Shown here: positions 61,013-64,000 of the stretch, in pieces
How positions within the stretch are numbered: position 1 is the stretch's first letter
Layout: each line of letters opens with the position of its first letter
From: Streptomyces rishiriensis
GTDB lineage: Bacteria > Actinomycetota > Actinomycetes > Streptomycetales > Streptomycetaceae
Reading direction: 5' to 3'
Assembly (NCBI RefSeq): GCF_030815485.1
Contig: NZ_JAUSWV010000002.1
Coordinates: 1,550,001 to 1,614,000, forward strand
Length of the DNA stretch: 64,000 nucleotides
Translations under genes and position numbers: made by a program
Notes under the pieces: model-generated
The model's input: only the letters and a program-made list of their open reading frames with translations
The model's database searches: none
What the model was told of the DNA's origin: nothing

Positions 61013-62747
61013 CGAACTTGTCCTTGAGTCTCTGGAATTCCGCGTAGGTCTTGGCGAATTCGGTATTGCTCTCGCCGTCGGTCGCCACGAAATAGATCCA
61101 CCCGTCGGTGGTCGGATTCATCGTGGCCTTCAACGCGTCCTCACCGGGATTGCCGATCGGTCCCGGCGTCAGACCCCTGTTGGTGTAGGTGTTGTACGGG
61201 TCCTTGTTGCTGTTGATCTCGGACTCGCTGATATGGATCTTGCTCTCGCCCTTCAGGTAATTGAAGGTCGAGTCGAACTGGAGCAACTGATTGGTCTGGT
61301 CGTTCGTCGGCTTGAGCCGGTTGTAGACGACCTCCGCCATCTTGCGGTAGTCGTCGTGCGTCTTGCCCTCGGCCTGGACGAGGCTGGCGACCGTGATGAC
61401 CTGCAGCGGGCTTTCCAGCTTGAGCGTCTTGGCCTTGGCCTCGAGGTCGTACTCGCCGTACACCTCGTTGGCGTGGGCGACCATCGACTTCAGGACCGCC
61501 TCGGGCTTCATGCCCTTGGCCGCGGCGTACGTCCCCGGGAAGAGGAAACCCTCCAACGGGTCCTTGATGTCCTCGCTGCTGTTCGCCCAGGCGGGCAGGC
61601 CCAGCGTCTTGTACTGGCTCTCCGCCACCTTTCTGGTGGCGCCGGAGGCAAGCCCGAGTTTCGTGTCGATGGCCTTGTAGACGGCCACGTTCCGCTGGCC
61701 CGGAGGGACGATCACATTGGCCTGGCTCGCCGGGTCGAGCATCATCTCCACAGCGCTCTTCGCGGACATCTCCTTCCTCAGGATGTACGCACCCGCCTGG
61801 ATGCCGCCCCCTTCGGGATTGTTCGTGATAGCGGAGACGAACGCGTCCACGCTCTTGACGACGCCCGCGTCCTTCAGCAGTCGGCCGATGGCGGCGCCGC
61901 CGGAGCCCTTGGGCACCTGGACGCTCACGGTCTGCTTGGTGCCGTCGCCTGCGAAGTCCGGAGCCGCGCCGTAACGATTCTGGTAGTAGTCGTAGCCGAA
62001 ATACCCGACGCCCGCGATGCCACCGCCGAACACCAGCACGACCACCAGGCAGGCGCAGCCGCTGCGGCTCTTCTTGCTCTTCTTGCTCTTCGTGCCCTTG
62101 CCGCCCCGGCCCCGCCGGTCGCCCCGGCCCTCCGGCTCGTCGTCGTCCTCGTCGTCCTCGGCCCCGCCGCCCGCGAAGAAGGCGTGCTCACCCTGATCGG
62201 GTCCCGGGTCCCAGTCGGGTTTCTGCTCGGACTCGGCTTCCGGCGCCGGCTCGGCGCGCCGCCGGGCGGGCGGCTCCGGCGGTGGGTACGCCTCCGGAGT
62301 GCCGTAGAAGTCGGGTTGTTCGGCGCCGTAGGCCGCGGCCTGCTGCCCGTAGGGGTCACCCGGGTCGGCAGCGTAGGGGACGTGGGCATGGGTGCCCGTG
62401 CCGTCCCAGCCGCCCTCCTGATACCCGTCGTGGTACGCCTGCTGGTTCTGGTGGGCGTACTGCTGGTCCTGAGCGGCGTACTGCTGCTGGTCGTAACCCT
62501 GGTACTGCGGGTCGTACTGCTGCTGACCGTAGTGCTGCTGGTCGTACTGCTGCGCCTGTCCCTGGCTCCAGTCGCCGTACTCCTGCGGCTGGTCCGGCTG
62601 TTGCGGGTAGGGGTGGTGCTGTGGCCGGCCGCCGTAGGCAGGCTGATGGCCCGTGGGGGCCTGCTGCCCTTCCCATCCGCCGTCCCCGTACAACGGGTCC
62701 TCCGGATGCCACGGTTCGGAGCCAGAGCCCCGGCCATACTCAGTCAT
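60993..62747 (-). CDS. mltG: Endolytic transglycosylase MltG with long Gln/Tyr-rich cytoplasmic tail
   Basis: MltG (YceG) cuts nascent peptidoglycan strands at the outer face of the membrane. The 584-residue product has an unusual cytoplasmic N-terminus of about 230 residues, Gln/Tyr-rich at 50-110 and acidic near 195-205. A KSKKSKKSRS patch, one transmembrane helix (about 231-251) and the YceG domain follow. The catalytic Glu is E460 in ASLVQAEGKTHDDY, and the C-terminal signature is NTYTNRGLTPGPIGNPG. It lies between ruvX and aroE, the usual actinobacterial order. Confidence 0.93.
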   Translation of the reverse strand: MTEYGRGSGSEPWHPEDPLYGDGGWEGQQAPTGHQPAYGGRPQHHPYPQQPDQPQEYGDWSQGQAQQYDQQHYGQQQYDPQYQGYDQQQYAAQDQQYAHQNQQAYHDGYQEGGWDGTGTHAHVPYAADPGDPYGQQAAAYGAEQPDFYGTPEAYPPPEPPARRRAEPAPEAESEQKPDWDPGPDQGEHAFFAGGGAEDDEDDDEPEGRGDRRGRGGKGTKSKKSKKSRSGCACLVVVLVFGGGIAGVGYFGYDYYQNRYGAAPDFAGDGTKQTVSVQVPKGSGGAAIGRLLKDAGVVKSVDAFVSAITNNPEGGGIQAGAYILRKEMSAKSAVEMMLDPASQANVIVPPGQRNVAVYKAIDTKLGLASGATRKVAESQYKTLGLPAWANSSEDIKDPLEGFLFPGTYAAAKGMKPEAVLKSMVAHANEVYGEYDLEAKAKTLKLESPLQVITVASLVQAEGKTHDDYRKMAEVVYNRLKPTNDQTNQLLQFDSTFNYLKGESKIHISESEINSNKDPYNTYTNRGLTPGPIGNPGEDALKATMNPTTDGWIYFVATDGESNTEFAKTYAEFQRLKDKFDASTGN

Positions 62748-62870
62748 CGATCCCCTAGAGCCGCGAGGCGGCGATCACGCGGCTTGTTCAGGCCCGTCAC
62801 CGTTCCGTCTCTCTCTGTGCGGCTGCTGTTCGAACACCGCCGCATCGCGCGGAACGTTACCGTATCGCGA

Positions 62871-63347
62871 TCAGATGACCACTTCGACGCCCTCGCCCGG
62901 CGCTTTACCTGACACCCGTTCGGATTCCAGTGCCTGCTGAAGGATGATCACAGCGGCGGCCTGGTCGATCACCGAGCGGCCCTTCTTCGCTTTCACCCCC
63001 GAAGCGCGCAGTCCCTGACTGGCCGTCACCGTCGTCATCCTCTCGTCCACCAGACGTACGGATACGGGCGCGATTCTGTTCGCCAGCTCCTGCGCGAAGC
63101 CGCGGACCTTGACCGCGGCCGGGCCCTCGCCCCCCTTGAGGGAGCGAGGCAGACCCACGACGACCTCGATCGGCTCGTACTCCTCGACCAGTTGTCCGAG
63201 ACGGCGGTAGGCCGCGGGGACGTCCCGGCCGGGGACCGTCTCCACCGGAGTGGCGAGGATCCCGTCGGGGTCGCACGAGGCGACCCCGATCCGGGCGTCC
63301 CCGACGTCGATCGCGAGTCGACGGCCCTTCCTCATCGGCTCGCTCAC
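62871..63347 (-). CDS. ruvX: Pre-16S rRNA nuclease / Holliday junction resolvase-like (YqgF)
   Basis: YqgF trims the 5' end of 16S rRNA. The 158-residue RNase H-like protein has the catalytic Asp segment [43 protein letters not shown] and [13 protein letters not shown]. Two starts are possible: GTG at 63347, which overlaps the alaS stop in GTGA, and ATG at 63335. The overlap favours GTG, while [12 protein letters not shown] is the more usual N-terminus. Confidence 0.92.
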   Translation of the reverse strand: MSEPMRKGRRLAIDVGDARIGVASCDPDGILATPVETVPGRDVPAAYRRLGQLVEEYEPIEVVVGLPRSLKGGEGPAAVKVRGFAQELANRIAPVSVRLVDERMTTVTASQGLRASGVKAKKGRSVIDQAAAVIILQQALESERVSGKAPGEGVEVVI

Positions 63348-64000
63348 TTGGCCGTTTCCGCCACGAGCCGCTCGACGGCGTCGACGGCGTCGCCGACGGC
63401 GGCCGGGTTCTGGCCGCCGCCCTGAGCGACGTCCGGCTTGCCGCCGCCACCACCACCGAGGGTCTTGGCAGCCGTGCGGACCAGCTCGCCGGCCTTGAGA
63501 CCGTGCTCGCGGGCGGCCTCGTTGGTGGCGATGACCGTCAGCGGCTTGTCGTTGTTCACCGTGAACAGGGCGACCACGGCGGCCCGGCCGCCCTGGATCC
63601 GGCCGCGCACGTCGAGGACGAGCCTGCGCAGGTCGTCGGGGGTCGTGCCGTCGGGGACCTGACCGGTGACGAGAGCGACACCGCGGACGTCCTTGGCGGA
63701 CTCCACGAGCCCGGCGGCGGCCTGGAGGACCTTCTCCGCGCGGAACTTCTCGATCTCCTTCTCGGCGTCCTTCAGCTTGCCGAGCATGGCGGAGATCTTC
63801 TCCGGGAGTTCCTCCGGACGGCCCTTGACCAGCTCCTGGAGCTGAGCGACGACCGTGTGCTCCCGGGCCAGGAAGTTGTAGGCGTCGACGCCGACGAGGG
63901 CCTCGATGCGGCGGACGCCCGAACCGATCGACGACTCGCCGAGCAGCTTCACCAGGCCCAGCTGGGAGGTGTTGTGCACGTGCGTGCCACCGCACAGCTC
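63344..64000 (-). CDS. alaS: Alanyl-tRNA synthetase, C-terminal part (runs off the window)
   Basis: Only the last 218 or so codons are present; the gene continues beyond position 64000. The visible part starts at the zinc-binding editing motif [15 protein letters not shown], followed by [15 protein letters not shown], a coiled-coil stretch ([20 protein letters not shown]) and the C-terminal DHHA1-type domain ending [16 protein letters not shown]...[10 protein letters not shown]. AlaRS charges tRNA-Ala and edits Ser/Gly mischarges. It heads, or is part of, the alaS-ruvX-mltG-aro transcript. Confidence 0.95.
   Translation of the reverse strand, partial: ELCGGTHVHNTSQLGLVKLLGESSIGSGVRRIEALVGVDAYNFLAREHTVVAQLQELVKGRPEELPEKISAMLGKLKDAEKEIEKFRAEKVLQAAAGLVESAKDVRGVALVTGQVPDGTTPDDLRRLVLDVRGRIQGGRAAVVALFTVNNDKPLTVIATNEAAREHGLKAGELVRTAAKTLGGGGGGKPDVAQGGGQNPAAVGDAVDAVERLVAETAK

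Noticed and set aside
62440..62600. Repetitive CTGCTG/GTACTG-rich tract resembling a short repeat array
   Set aside because: It encodes the Gln/Tyr-rich tail of MltG in frame. It has no spacer-repeat regularity and no cas genes nearby.

Overview
The window is chromosomal DNA of a Streptomyces (or very close relative). The G+C content is very high, third codon positions are almost all G/C, GTG and TTG starts are common, and the gene set is diagnostic: BldD, the actinobacterial IHF, an actinobacterial PriA without helicase motifs, the rpoZ-gmk-ihf-pyr block, and an aro block next to efp, nusB and alaS. It is core chromosome. I see no tRNA, rRNA, CRISPR array, insertion sequence, prophage or biosynthetic gene cluster.

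Layout. 0.1-5.2 kb: a TPR-AAA+ ATPase, two CNNM/CorC-type membrane proteins and a PH-domain membrane protein. 5.2-9.8 kb: hisE-hisG, then the riboflavin operon ribE-ribM-ribBA-ribH behind an FMN riboswitch (minus strand). 9.8-17.4 kb: an accessory-like stretch with a chitinase-type promoter lacking a chitinase, an NmrA-like reductase, a ROK regulator divergent from an MFS exporter, a thioesterase, a nucleobase permease, a GH6 glycosidase and a DUF5995 protein. 17.4-24.1 kb: an apparent lysine catabolic locus with a DavB-like lysine 2-monooxygenase, a DavA-like amidase, an Lrp/AsnC regulator and a cationic amino-acid permease. GTTGCG/CGCAAC motifs lie upstream of both the enzyme pair and the permease. 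24.2-28.4 kb: guaB1, an intact barstar beside a frameshifted RNase relic, a permease fragment, a SorC regulator and rpe.

28.6-42 kb: an MMPL transporter, a long-form argG with an ARG-box promoter and probably leaderless mRNA, rsmB, fmt, an HTH protein, priA, metK, coaBC, rpoZ, gmk and ihf. 42.9-53 kb: the complete pyrimidine operon pyrR-pyrB-pyrC-(membrane PH protein)-carA-carB-pyrD-pyrF, with short overlaps and a PyrR-binding-type RNA element over the pyrR ribosome-binding site. 53.2 kb: bldD, on the plus strand. 53.9-64 kb: a minus-strand run alaS(partial)-ruvX-mltG-aroE-aroC-aroK-aroB-(P-loop kinase)-(M24 protein)-efp-nusB.

The genes mostly form co-transcribed minus-strand operons: riboflavin, pyrimidine, chorismate and translation factors. 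The points most worth a second look are the Lrp-lysine regulon, the orphan chitinase promoter, the decayed RNase with a retained inhibitor, the in-frame stop at codon 6 of an MFS gene, the leaderless ArgR-controlled argG, and the PYR element at pyrR. I found no clearly undescribed multi-gene system.
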